From Amycolatopsis sp. QT-25 (lineage in GTDB: Bacteria; Actinomycetota; Actinomycetes; Mycobacteriales; Pseudonocardiaceae), in NCBI RefSeq assembly GCF_029369745.1, contig NZ_CP120210.1, positions 5,580,001-5,644,000 on the forward strand: a stretch of 64,000 bases of DNA, written 5' to 3'. Positions 16,932-25,175 of the stretch are shown here, piece after piece. Position numbers and translations under genes: made by a program. Every line of letters begins with the position of its first letter. The first letter of the stretch is position 1. The notes below the pieces were generated by a model that saw nothing but the letters and a program-made list of their open reading frames with translations, did no database searches and had not been told where the DNA came from.

Positions 16932-17313
16932 CTAGCGTGCCTCCGGCCGTGTGCGGTGTCTGTGGTTTTCTGGGGGTGATCGGCGCCTTCTTCACCCACA
17001 GTGTGACCCCGTGCCGATGGAAACGCTCGACGTCGGCGAGCATCCGCAGACAACGCCCTCGAGTGACGTTGCGCGGCTGAGCGAACAGCCCCTTCATGCC
17101 CTTCGCCCCGGCGTACTGGAGGTCGCCAGCCGTCGCAACGGTGCCGCTGTGCGCGCTCGGGACGTCATGGGCGTGTGCGTGCCCGACCGGCCCGTCGTCG
17201 GCATCGGACAGCAGCACTTCGTAGCGGCGTCGGAGCGGATAGGCCGCCGTGAAGCCGGCGACGCCGCTGCCGATCACTCCGATGCGTTGACCCTGGGTGT
17301 GCACGTGAAGCAT
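16924..17313 (-). pseudogene. Internally deleted FAD-dependent amine oxidase
   Basis: An N-terminal Rossmann dinucleotide-binding motif is present (RIGVIGSGVAGFTAAYPLRR, then HAHAHDVP). It is followed within 50 residues by RCLRMLADVERFHRHG, a block normally found much further along in the amine-oxidase-like proteins upstream of sigK (compare Rv0449c). Only about 130 residues remain of an expected 400 or more, so most of the substrate domain is gone. The frame still runs to a stop that overlaps the sigK start, which could preserve translational coupling. Confidence 0.7.
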
Positions 17314-17529
17314 TCGGAGCCGAATCGGGTGAGGATTGGCTCGCGTGAACCGGTGCCACCGCCGGACCCCTTCGTCGAGCGACCGGTCCAGTTCGCGATG
17401 CACGGCGACTCGTCCGGGCTGACGGCGTGGCTCGGTGTCGCGCTGTGGTTGGCCGGCTTCGGGTTCGAGACGATCGGCGACGAGCAGTTGCGCCGCTTCA
17501 GGGCCGACCCCGGCACCCCTCGCGCCGGG

Positions 17530-18039
17530 TCACTCCCCGGTGAGACCGTCCGTCAGCTCGCGCAAGAGGTCGAGATGGCCGGCGTGCCTGCCGGTCTCCT
17601 CGACCATGTGCGCGACCACGAACCGGACGTTGACCCGGCGATCGCCACGGAAGGGGACCTCGTCGTCCAGCCCCATCCCGGCGACGATCGCGCGGCTGCG
17701 CTCGCACTCGGCCTCGTAGGCGGCGATCAGCTGCTCGATCGGGGTCTGCATGGCGACCCGGAATTCGGCGTCCGGATCGATTTCCAACGCCTCCTTCCAG
17801 ACGTCTTCCTGTCCGTTGAGCACCACGGTGAACCAGTACTGCTCGACGAGGGTCAGGTGCCCGAGCAGACCGGCGACGGTGGTCAGTTCGCTGGGCACGA
17901 GCGGCCGCCGGGCCTGCTCGTCGGTGAGACCTGAGCATTTCCACACGACCGTGGCACGGAGGAAGTCGAGAAAGCCGTTCAGCTGGGTGCGCTCGTCGCC
18001 GGTGAGCGGTGGTTCGGGGCGCTTCGGTTCGTCGGTCAT
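17530..18039 (-). CDS. DinB-superfamily protein (DUF664)
   Basis: This 169-residue four-helix-bundle protein matches the DUF664/DinB pattern: LTDEQARRPLVPSELT, then GLLGHLTLVEQYWF and near the C-terminus ETGRHAGHLDLLRELTDG. The histidines in GHL and RHAGH are the likely metal ligands. Relatives include mycothiol-dependent transferases, but the substrate is unknown. ATG 18039 is chosen because the conserved part begins soon after; no good ribosome-binding site is seen. Confidence 0.85.
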   Translation of the reverse strand: MTDEPKRPEPPLTGDERTQLNGFLDFLRATVVWKCSGLTDEQARRPLVPSELTTVAGLLGHLTLVEQYWFTVVLNGQEDVWKEALEIDPDAEFRVAMQTPIEQLIAAYEAECERSRAIVAGMGLDDEVPFRGDRRVNVRFVVAHMVEETGRHAGHLDLLRELTDGLTGE

Positions 18040-18260
18040 GGTGGTGCAGTCTGCCGGTTTCCCCGGATGACCCGCCAACGAGTTACCCCGGGGCGCACCC
18101 TCCACCGGCTGTCGCGGCGCCGTGGTCCAGGGCCGACCGCGATCTCATCGTTCGAGTGAAACCGGCGGCAGTTGGCGCTGAGGAAACATGACGACCACCC
18201 GCCCGTCATGTCAGGCTGATGCAGTTGTGCCCATAGCCGGAACACCGAGAAGGGTCACTG

Positions 18261-19565
18261 ATGCCAGGCTTGCAGCTGAGCGCACTCGATGTCGCTTTCC
18301 TTTGCCTGGAAAGCGAAACGACACCCATGCACATGGGCGCGGTGGCCATCTTCCGCCCGCACGGGCAGGTGCACGCGCGTAAGCTGACCACGCTGCTCGC
18401 CGAACGGGCGGCGCGGCTTCCGAAGCTGCGTCAGCGCCCGCGCACCGCGCTGTTCCCGCCCGGCGCCGCCAGCTGGGCCGAGGACCCGGATTTCGTTGCC
18501 AGTGAACATATCTCACATCACCACCTGAGCTCCCTGTACGAACCGGACCCGCTCTCCGCCTATGCGTCGCACTGGATGGGACGGCCGCTCGACACCGGAA
18601 AACCCTTGTGGGACTTGCATCTGGTCACCGGCCTGCCGGACGGTGAGTTCGCCTTGCTGCTGAAACTGCACCACGCGCTCACCGATGGGGAGGGCGCGTA
18701 CGCCGTCGCCGCGGGCCTGCTCGACGGGCTCCCTCACGCGACGAGGCGGCCCCACGGCGGTTCCCGGACACCCGCGCCTCGCTCCCCTGTGGACGCTGTC
18801 AAGGAAGCCGTCGGCTCGACGCTGACCCAGGCCGGGATCGCCTCTTCGGTCGTCCGCGCGACCCGTTCGTCGCTGTCGCCGATCAGCGCGCCGCCGTCGA
18901 CCGAACGACGGCTCGGCCTCGTCCGGCTGGACACCACCGAGATCCGGCGGATCCGCCGGTCCCACGGCGGGACGGCCAACGACGTCGTACTGGCGATCCT
19001 CAGCGGCGCGCTGCGCGAATGGATGATCAACCGCGGCCAGCGCGCCGACGGCCGGACGTTGCGGGCGCTCGTCCCGGTCAGCGTGCGCGGGCGGTCCACC
19101 GGGCAGCTCGGCGGGAACAAACTGTCCGGTTATCTCTGCGACCTGCCGGTCGGCCTCGACGATCCGGCCGCGCGCCTGCTGGCCGTCCAGCGCGAGATGG
19201 GCCGGCACAAGGCCGCGGGCCCGGCTCGCGGCGCCGGCGCGTTCCCGCTGCTCGCCGGCCGGATGCCGCCGATGCTGCACCGGCTCGGCGGCAAGGCCGC
19301 CGGGCTGGCCGCGCCGCTGCTGTTCGACCTCGTGATCACCACGGTGCCGGTGCCGCCCCACCGGCTCACCCTCGACGGCACGAACCTCGACGGCGTGTAC
19401 CCGTTCGTGCCGCTGGCACCGCGGCAGGCGCTCGGGATCGCGGTGGCGACCTACCGGGATTCCGTCCACATCGGACTTCAGGCGAACGGGGCGGCGGTCT
19501 CGGACGTGGGTTCGCTGCGGGACGGGGTCCTCAAGTCGGCCGCGCGCCTGCTGGACACCGCCTAG
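18261..19565 (+). CDS. Wax ester synthase/diacylglycerol acyltransferase
   Basis: This 434-residue WS/DGAT enzyme makes triacylglycerol or wax esters from acyl-CoA, usually at the membrane or lipid bodies. The catalytic motif HHALTDG (HHxxxDG) is present near residue 140. The second conserved region NDVVLAILSGALREW and the C-terminal TNLDGVYPFVPL block also match. ATG 18261 precedes the typical opening LSALDVAFL. A palindrome separates it from convergent aroG. Confidence 0.93.
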   Translation: MPGLQLSALDVAFLCLESETTPMHMGAVAIFRPHGQVHARKLTTLLAERAARLPKLRQRPRTALFPPGAASWAEDPDFVASEHISHHHLSSLYEPDPLSAYASHWMGRPLDTGKPLWDLHLVTGLPDGEFALLLKLHHALTDGEGAYAVAAGLLDGLPHATRRPHGGSRTPAPRSPVDAVKEAVGSTLTQAGIASSVVRATRSSLSPISAPPSTERRLGLVRLDTTEIRRIRRSHGGTANDVVLAILSGALREWMINRGQRADGRTLRALVPVSVRGRSTGQLGGNKLSGYLCDLPVGLDDPAARLLAVQREMGRHKAAGPARGAGAFPLLAGRMPPMLHRLGGKAAGLAAPLLFDLVITTVPVPPHRLTLDGTNLDGVYPFVPLAPRQALGIAVATYRDSVHIGLQANGAAVSDVGSLRDGVLKSAARLLDTA

Positions 19566-19573
19566 CGCGTGCG

Positions 19574-19620
19574 ATGAAAGGCCCCTTCATGGCAAATTTC
19601 GCCAGGAAGGGGCCTTTCAT
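19574..19620. repeat. GGCC-type intergenic palindrome, copy 2
   Basis: ATGAAAGGCCCCTTCATGGC on the left is mirrored on the right with one mismatch (GCCAGGAAGG). It lies 9 bases after the WS/DGAT stop and 18 bases from the convergent aroG stop. This position fits a bidirectional terminator. Confidence 0.8.
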
Positions 19621-19637
19621 GTCAGTCGCGGGACCGA

Positions 19638-21029
19638 TCAGCCGCGCAGCATCTCCGCGACCAGGAACGCCAGCTCCAGCGACTGCTGCGTGTTCAGGCG
19701 CGGGTCGCACGCGGTTTCGTACCGGCCCGCGAGATCCAGATCCGAGATCTCCTGAGCGCCGCCGAGGCATTCGGTGACGTCCTCGCCGGTGAGCTCGACG
19801 TGGATGCCGCCCGGGTAGGTGCCGAGCTTGCGGTGCACCTCGAAGAAGCCCTGCACCTCGTCCACGATCCGGTCGAAGTGCCGGGTCTTGTAGCCCGTCG
19901 AAGACTCGTGCGTGTTGCCGTGCATCGGGTCGCACTGCCAGATGACCTTGTGCCCGGACGCCTCCACCTTCTCGACGATCGCGGGCAGCACCTCGCGGAC
20001 CTTGCCGTTGCCCATCCGGGCGATCAGCGTCAGCCGGCCGGGCTCGTTGCGCGGGTCGAGGCGGCGGACGTACTCCACGGCCTGTTCGGGCGTGGTCGTC
20101 GGGCCGATCTTGAGGCCGATCGGGTTGGCCAGCAGTTCGGCGAAGGCGATGTGCGCGCCGTCGAGCTGCCTGGTCCGCTCACCCACCCACAGGAAGTGCG
20201 AGGACAGGTTGTACAGCTTGGGGTTCGCCGCGTCCGCGCGGTCCATCCGCAGCATGGAGCGCTCGTAGTCGAGCAGGAGCGCCTCGTGGCTGGCGAAGAT
20301 CTCCGTGGACTGGAGCGAGGCGTCGGTCACGCCGCAGGCCGACATGAACCGCAGGCCGCGGTCGATCTCCGCGGCCAGCGCCTCGTAGCGCTCGCTGGCG
20401 GGCGAGGACTTCACGAAGTCCTTGTTCCAGTCGTGCACCTGGTGCAGGTCCGCCATGCCGGCACCGGTGAGCGCGCGGACGAGGTTCATCGCGGCGCCCG
20501 CGTTGGCGTAGGCGCGGATCATCCGGCCGGGGTCGGGCACGCGGAGTTCGGGCTTGGCGACGAGCGAGTTGATGATGTCGCCGCGGTACACCGGCAGGCC
20601 GAGCGCGTCGGTGGACGCCGAACGCGGCTTCGCGTACTGGCCCGCGATCCGGCCGACCTTCACCACCGGCAGGCTCGCCCCGTAGGTGAGGACGACGGCC
20701 ATCTGCAGCAGGGTGCGCAGGTTGGCGCGGATGTGCGGCTCGGTGTTCGACTCGAACGTCTCCGCGCAGTCACCGCCCTGCAGCAGGAACGCTTCGCCGC
20801 GGGCGACCATGGCGAGCCGGTCGGCGAGCCGGTCGATCTCGGCGGGGACGGTGATCGGCGGCACGCTCTCCAGCACGCCGCGGACGCGCTTCGTCAGCTC
20901 GGCGTCCGGCCATTCGGGCTGCTGCGCGGCGGGCCGGGAAAGCGCGTCGTCGAGCCGATCACGCAGCTCGGGAGGCAGAGGAGGCAGTTCGGGGAGCGTG
21001 TCGACGGGAACGTCCACTGTCCAGTTCAC
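19638..21029 (-). CDS. aroG: Class II 3-deoxy-D-arabino-heptulosonate 7-phosphate synthase
   Basis: This 463-residue plant-like (class II) DAHP synthase condenses phosphoenolpyruvate and erythrose 4-phosphate, the first step of the shikimate pathway. Recognisable blocks are LLQGGDCAETF, RIAGQYAKPRS, HFLWVGERTR and the C-terminal CDPMHGNT. In mycobacteria this type is feedback-inhibited with chorismate mutase as partner. It starts with GTG at 21029. It supplies the pathway leading to the trp genes further along. Confidence 0.96.
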   Translation of the reverse strand: MNWTVDVPVDTLPELPPLPPELRDRLDDALSRPAAQQPEWPDAELTKRVRGVLESVPPITVPAEIDRLADRLAMVARGEAFLLQGGDCAETFESNTEPHIRANLRTLLQMAVVLTYGASLPVVKVGRIAGQYAKPRSASTDALGLPVYRGDIINSLVAKPELRVPDPGRMIRAYANAGAAMNLVRALTGAGMADLHQVHDWNKDFVKSSPASERYEALAAEIDRGLRFMSACGVTDASLQSTEIFASHEALLLDYERSMLRMDRADAANPKLYNLSSHFLWVGERTRQLDGAHIAFAELLANPIGLKIGPTTTPEQAVEYVRRLDPRNEPGRLTLIARMGNGKVREVLPAIVEKVEASGHKVIWQCDPMHGNTHESSTGYKTRHFDRIVDEVQGFFEVHRKLGTYPGGIHVELTGEDVTECLGGAQEISDLDLAGRYETACDPRLNTQQSLELAFLVAEMLRG

Positions 21030-21057
21030 CGGACCAGGATATGCCGCGCCGGAAGCC

Positions 21058-21098
21058 GCCCGCCCACCGGGACGAAAGTCCCAAAAGGTGGACGGGCG
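21058..21098. terminator. Hairpin after the serine protease
   Basis: CGCCCGCCCACC is mirrored by GGTGGACGGGCG with one mismatch, and GGGACGAAAGTCCC forms an inner stem. It lies 10 bases after the protease stop on the minus strand and probably terminates it. On the other side is the aroG start. Confidence 0.6.
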
Positions 21099-21108
21099 AG
21101 CGGGTTGT

Positions 21109-22041
21109 TCAGGCGGCTTGCGCCTTGTTGTAGAGGTTCTGCGCGTCCGTACCGAAGTACGGGCCGAACATGTAGCCGGGCAGGAAGGTGTAGCCGAAGC
21201 TGTTCACCGAGGCCTGAATGCCGGCACCGGTCGCCTCGCTGAAGTCCAGGAACCACGGGCCGCCGCTCGAACCACCGGTCATGTCGCAGTTCATCCCGTG
21301 GTCCTTGGTGAGCAGGAAGTCGGTGAACGTGCTCCCGCTGCAATAGATCAGTTTCGTGCCGTCGTACGGTGTCGCCGCCGGATAACCGAACGTGTACATC
21401 GACTGGTTGCGCGCCTGGTTGAAGGCGATCCCCTGCGCGCCGACGACGTCGGTCAGCCTCTGCCCGTTGAGCGGATCGACCACGGCCGCGCCGATGTCGT
21501 AGTTCATGTCCTCGCTCGCTTCCCACTGCGGAGTGGTCAGCGTGCTCTTCGCGGCCCAGGTGCCGTAGGGCGTGTTGCCGTTGTCGTAACCGGGCGCGAA
21601 CGTCCAGTTGGTGTGCCAGGCGCCCTGGTATTTCACGCAGTGCCCGGCGGTGATCACGACACTGCCGTTCGTGCTGGTGACCGCGTCACCGGAGCACGAC
21701 GCGTTCCGCCCGCCCATGGTGAAGAACACCCGGCCGGCGGTCTGCACGACCTTGCCGGCCCCCGTCCACGCGCCACCGCCGTTGGGGATGCTCCGGATGA
21801 TCGTGCCCTCCCCCTTCGCGACCTCCTTGGGCGAAAGCGGCGGGGCCTGGACCAACCGTTCGATCGGCACCGCCGACCGCATCCGCTCGGGCGTCCAGTA
21901 GGCGGCCACCGCCTGTGGGTCGGCCGCTGCCCGATGATGGACCGGCCCGGCGTGAGCGGGACTCGCGACCGCGGTCAGCGCCGTCACCGCGAGCCCCGTG
22001 AGCGCCGCCAGGATCCCCGTCCGGAAAGCCGTCCTCTGCAT
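21109..22041 (-). CDS. Secreted trypsin-like serine protease
   Basis: This 310-residue exported protease has an N-terminal signal peptide (basic start, hydrophobic core, ASPAHA cleavage region near residue 30), a propeptide and a chymotrypsin-fold domain. The catalytic triad can be placed at TAGHC (His), MNYDIGAAV (Asp) and MTGGSSGGPW (Ser). ATG 22041 has AAAGGTGG upstream; an earlier in-frame ATG would disrupt the signal peptide. Similar proteins are common in Amycolatopsis and Streptomyces. The substrate is unknown. Confidence 0.9.
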   Translation of the reverse strand: MQRTAFRTGILAALTGLAVTALTAVASPAHAGPVHHRAAADPQAVAAYWTPERMRSAVPIERLVQAPPLSPKEVAKGEGTIIRSIPNGGGAWTGAGKVVQTAGRVFFTMGGRNASCSGDAVTSTNGSVVITAGHCVKYQGAWHTNWTFAPGYDNGNTPYGTWAAKSTLTTPQWEASEDMNYDIGAAVVDPLNGQRLTDVVGAQGIAFNQARNQSMYTFGYPAATPYDGTKLIYCSGSTFTDFLLTKDHGMNCDMTGGSSGGPWFLDFSEATGAGIQASVNSFGYTFLPGYMFGPYFGTDAQNLYNKAQAA

Positions 22042-22169
22042 GGCGTACCACCTTTCGCCACCGGTGAAATGCCGTATGAGTTGCACGACTTTCTGAAAGT
22101 ATTTGTCCCGCTACCGAACGTACAAGCGGCCGTTCGGCCGCATCCGGGATGACGTATGGGCTGTTCGGT

Positions 22170-23559
22170 CTAGCGGCAGTGCGCGTCGGTGGCCGGGAGA
22201 AGACCGTCCCGCAGGTAGCGAACGACGACGTCGTTGCCACAGGCGTTCTCCTTGGTGAAGACGCCGTGCCCGCCGGCGTCCACGGTGACGAACTTCGCCC
22301 GTGCCCCCAGTGCCGACCGCATTTCGCGCGCGCCGATGAGCGGCGTCGCCGCGTCGCGGAGGTTCTGCACCAGCAAGATGTTCGACGGTCCGCGGTCGTG
22401 GATCCGCACCGGCGGCTCACGCCGCTCCACCGGCCAGAACGCGCAGGGCGTGATGTTCGCGGCGGCCGGGCCGAACATCGGCTGCGTCACGCGCGCTCGT
22501 TCGACCGCCTTTTGGTAGTAGCGCACGCTTTCCGGCCAGTCCGAGTCGTTACAGAGCACCTGGAGCTGGAGTGCGGCGTGGTTGTCTCCGTCGAGCGGAC
22601 CGCCTTGTGCGGATACAGCCGGGGCGGTCCACGTCTCGGCCAGCGCGGGGAAGTTCGCGTCGTCGTACAGGGCGGCCCAGGTGTCGCTTCGAATTCCCGG
22701 GCGCTTTTCCGCCAGCTCGAAGAACTTCGCCGTCACCTCCGTCTGCGTCCGCCCGAGGTGGTAGACGTCGTCCCGCGCCGCCACCCAAGCCGTGAAGTCA
22801 CCGATCCGGTCCTCGAAACCGTCCGCGAAGCGTTGGTGTGCCCGGACGTCCAGGCCGCCGGGACCGGGAAGGCCGTCCAGCACGATCCGGTCCGTGCGCG
22901 CGGGGAACATCGAGGCGTACGCGGCACCGAGATGACTCCCGTACGAGACGCCGTAGTACGAGATCTTCCGCTCCCCAGCGCCTCACGGATCCGGTCCAGG
23001 TCGCGCGCGGTATTGGCGGTGGTCATCTGCGGCAGGAGATCGGCCGTCTTCGACTCGGCACACTGCTTCGCCACCACACGGGACTTGGCCGCCTTCTCGG
23101 CGACGTCACGCGGGCCCTCCGCATACGGGCCGACGAGGATGAACCGTCGTTCCTCGGTGAGGTCGCACGTCACCGGCGTGCTGTAGACGGTGCCGCGCGG
23201 GTCGAAGCCGAGGACGTCGTAACTGTCGAGCAGGCCGGACTGTCCTTGACGCTGCGCGAGTTGCGCGGGCATCGCCAGGCCGGGGCTCCCCGGGCCGCCC
23301 GGGTTCATCAGCAGCACGCCGCGGCGCTTCGGCGAGGTGCTCGCCTTACGGGAAACGGTGAGTTCGATCTTCGCCCGCCGGGGTCGGCGTAGTCCAGCGG
23401 CACCTCGAGTTTCGCGCATTCGAGGCCCGCGGTCGGTGAGGGCGTCATGCCGTAGTCCGGGCACGGTGCCGTCCATTTCAGTACCGGGGCCGCTTCGGCG
23501 GTCACCGGGACGACCAGGGTCAGTGGCAGGAAAGCCAGTATCGCCAACGCTTTTCTCAT
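22170..23559 (-). pseudogene. Tripeptidyl-aminopeptidase-type alpha/beta hydrolase, two frameshifts
   Basis: The complete homologue would be an exported hydrolase of about 460 residues. The signal peptide (MRKALAILAFLPLTL) and N-terminal part read from 23559. The middle (GVLLMNPGGPGSPG, VLGFDPRG) is in a second frame. The nucleophile region (YYGVSYGSHLG) and the C-terminal TAP domain (DAATP, then GGHGVF for the His) are in a third. Each shift is explained by one missing G in a G-run on the coding strand, at about 23374-23376 and 22973-22976. Genuine decay and sequencing error are both possible. It lies downstream of gltD, beyond a hairpin. Confidence 0.85.
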
Positions 23560-23612
23560 GCGGAAAGCTTGGCGTGGCCTGCCGCCCTACCGCGTCGGAC
23601 CGGAGTACGACC

Positions 23613-23642
23613 GGGACCCTCCACCTTCGGGAGGAGGGTCCC
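23613..23642. terminator. Hairpin after gltBD
   Basis: GGGACCCTCC (23613-23622) is exactly mirrored by GGAGGGTCCC (23633-23642) with a 10-base loop. It lies 25 bases beyond the gltD stop on the minus strand and probably terminates the gltBD operon. Confidence 0.7.
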
Positions 23643-23666
23643 TCTGCCGTTCGTCGACCCCGAGGG

Positions 23667-25175
23667 TCAGACCACCGCGAGCGGCAGCGCGGTCGGGTGC
23701 ACCGGAGCGGGCAGGTCCGAAGCGCCGGTGAGGTAGGCGTCCACCGCGCTCGCCACCGAACGTCCCTCGGCGATCGCCCACACGACCAGCGAGGCACCGC
23801 GGTGCGCGTCACCGCAGACGAACACGCCGGGCGAGGAGGTCTGCCAGTCCGCCCCGCACGAGAGCGTGCCGCGTCCGGTCAGCGTCAGGCCGAGCCCGTC
23901 GAGCAGCGGCATGTGCTCGACCCCCTCGAACCCGATCGCGAGCAGCACGAGGTCGGCCGGCAGTTCCTCGACCTCGTCGTTGACCGGGGTCACCCTGCGC
24001 TTGCCGGTCTCCGGGTCCTTGACCACGCGGACCTGACGCAGTTCGACCGCGCGCACGTTGCCGTCGTCGTCACCGACGAACCGGGTGACCGCGACGGCGA
24101 ACTTGCGCTCGCCCGCCTCTTCGTGCGCGGGGTAGGTGCGCAGGATGTACGGCCAGGTCGGCCACGGCGAGCGCTCGTCGTCCCTGGTGGACGGTGGTGT
24201 CGGGTACTGGTCCAGTTGTGTCACCGAAAGCGCGCCCTGCCGGGTCGCGGTGCCGTACGAGTCGGCCCCGGTGTCCCCGCCGCCGATGATGACCACGTGC
24301 TTGCCTGCCGCGTCCACCGCCGACGGGCCGTCGCCCTCGACGTACTTGTTGGCCGGGACCAGGTGTTCCATCGCCAGGTGGATCCCCGCCAGCTCGCGGC
24401 CGGGTGTGGTCGTGTCGTCGCGGCCGCGCAGCGCGCCCACGGCGAGGACCACCGCGTCGTGGCCGGCGCGGAGTTCCTCGACGGTCAGATCGACACCGAC
24501 CTCACAGCCGGTGACGAATTTCGTGCCCTCCTTACGGAGTTGCGCGAGCCGCCGGTCGAGGACCTTCTTCTCCATTTTGAATTCGGGGATGCCGTACCGC
24601 AGCAGGCCGCCGAGCCGGTCGTCCCGTTCGAAGACCGTCACTTCGTGGCCGGCGCGGGTGAGCTGCTGCGCGGCGGCGAGCCCGGCCGGGCCGGAGCCGA
24701 CGACCGCGACCCGTTGCCCCGACGACACCGCCGAGATCTGCGGCTGCACGTAGCCCGCTTCCCAGGACTGGTCGGCGATCGTCTGCTCGACCCGTTTGAT
24801 CGCCACGGGGCCGCCGGACAGCGGGGAGACCGACAGGACACAGCCCGCCTCGCACGGAGCGGGGCACAACTTCCCGGTGAACTCCGGGAAGTTGTTGGTC
24901 GCGTGGAGCCGGTCGCTCGCCGCGGCCCAGTCGCCCCGGCGCACCAGGTCGTTCCACTCCGGGATCAGATTGCCCAGCGGGCAGCCGGAACCACTGGAGT
25001 GACAGAACGGGATGCCGCAGTCCATGCACCGGGTGGCCTGCTCGCGCACCTTTTCGTTGCGCTCGGCGGGCTCCACGTCGGCGTACACCTCGCCCCAAGT
25101 GGCGAGACGTTCCTGCGTGGACTTCTTCTTCGGCTCTTCGCGGTCGTACTTCAGGAAACCCGTCGGCTCAGCCAC
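23667..25175 (-). CDS. gltD: Glutamate synthase small subunit
   Basis: This 502-residue FAD/NADPH subunit passes electrons to GltB. The N-terminal iron-sulfur Cys clusters are CMDCGIPFC and CPAPCEAGC. The FAD site is VAVVGSGPAGLAAA and the NADPH site VVIIGGGDTGAD. The GTG start at 25175 overlaps the gltB stop by 8 bases, so the pair is coupled and made in equal amounts. Length and motifs are normal. Confidence 0.96.
   Translation of the reverse strand: MAEPTGFLKYDREEPKKKSTQERLATWGEVYADVEPAERNEKVREQATRCMDCGIPFCHSSGSGCPLGNLIPEWNDLVRRGDWAAASDRLHATNNFPEFTGKLCPAPCEAGCVLSVSPLSGGPVAIKRVEQTIADQSWEAGYVQPQISAVSSGQRVAVVGSGPAGLAAAQQLTRAGHEVTVFERDDRLGGLLRYGIPEFKMEKKVLDRRLAQLRKEGTKFVTGCEVGVDLTVEELRAGHDAVVLAVGALRGRDDTTTPGRELAGIHLAMEHLVPANKYVEGDGPSAVDAAGKHVVIIGGGDTGADSYGTATRQGALSVTQLDQYPTPPSTRDDERSPWPTWPYILRTYPAHEEAGERKFAVAVTRFVGDDDGNVRAVELRQVRVVKDPETGKRRVTPVNDEVEELPADLVLLAIGFEGVEHMPLLDGLGLTLTGRGTLSCGADWQTSSPGVFVCGDAHRGASLVVWAIAEGRSVASAVDAYLTGASDLPAPVHPTALPLAVV

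Noticed and set aside
17314..17529. N-terminal extension of the truncated oxidase (HRELDRSLDEGVRRWHRFT)
   Set aside because: It precedes the natural Met of the Rossmann domain and matches nothing known to me; probably untranslated upstream sequence.
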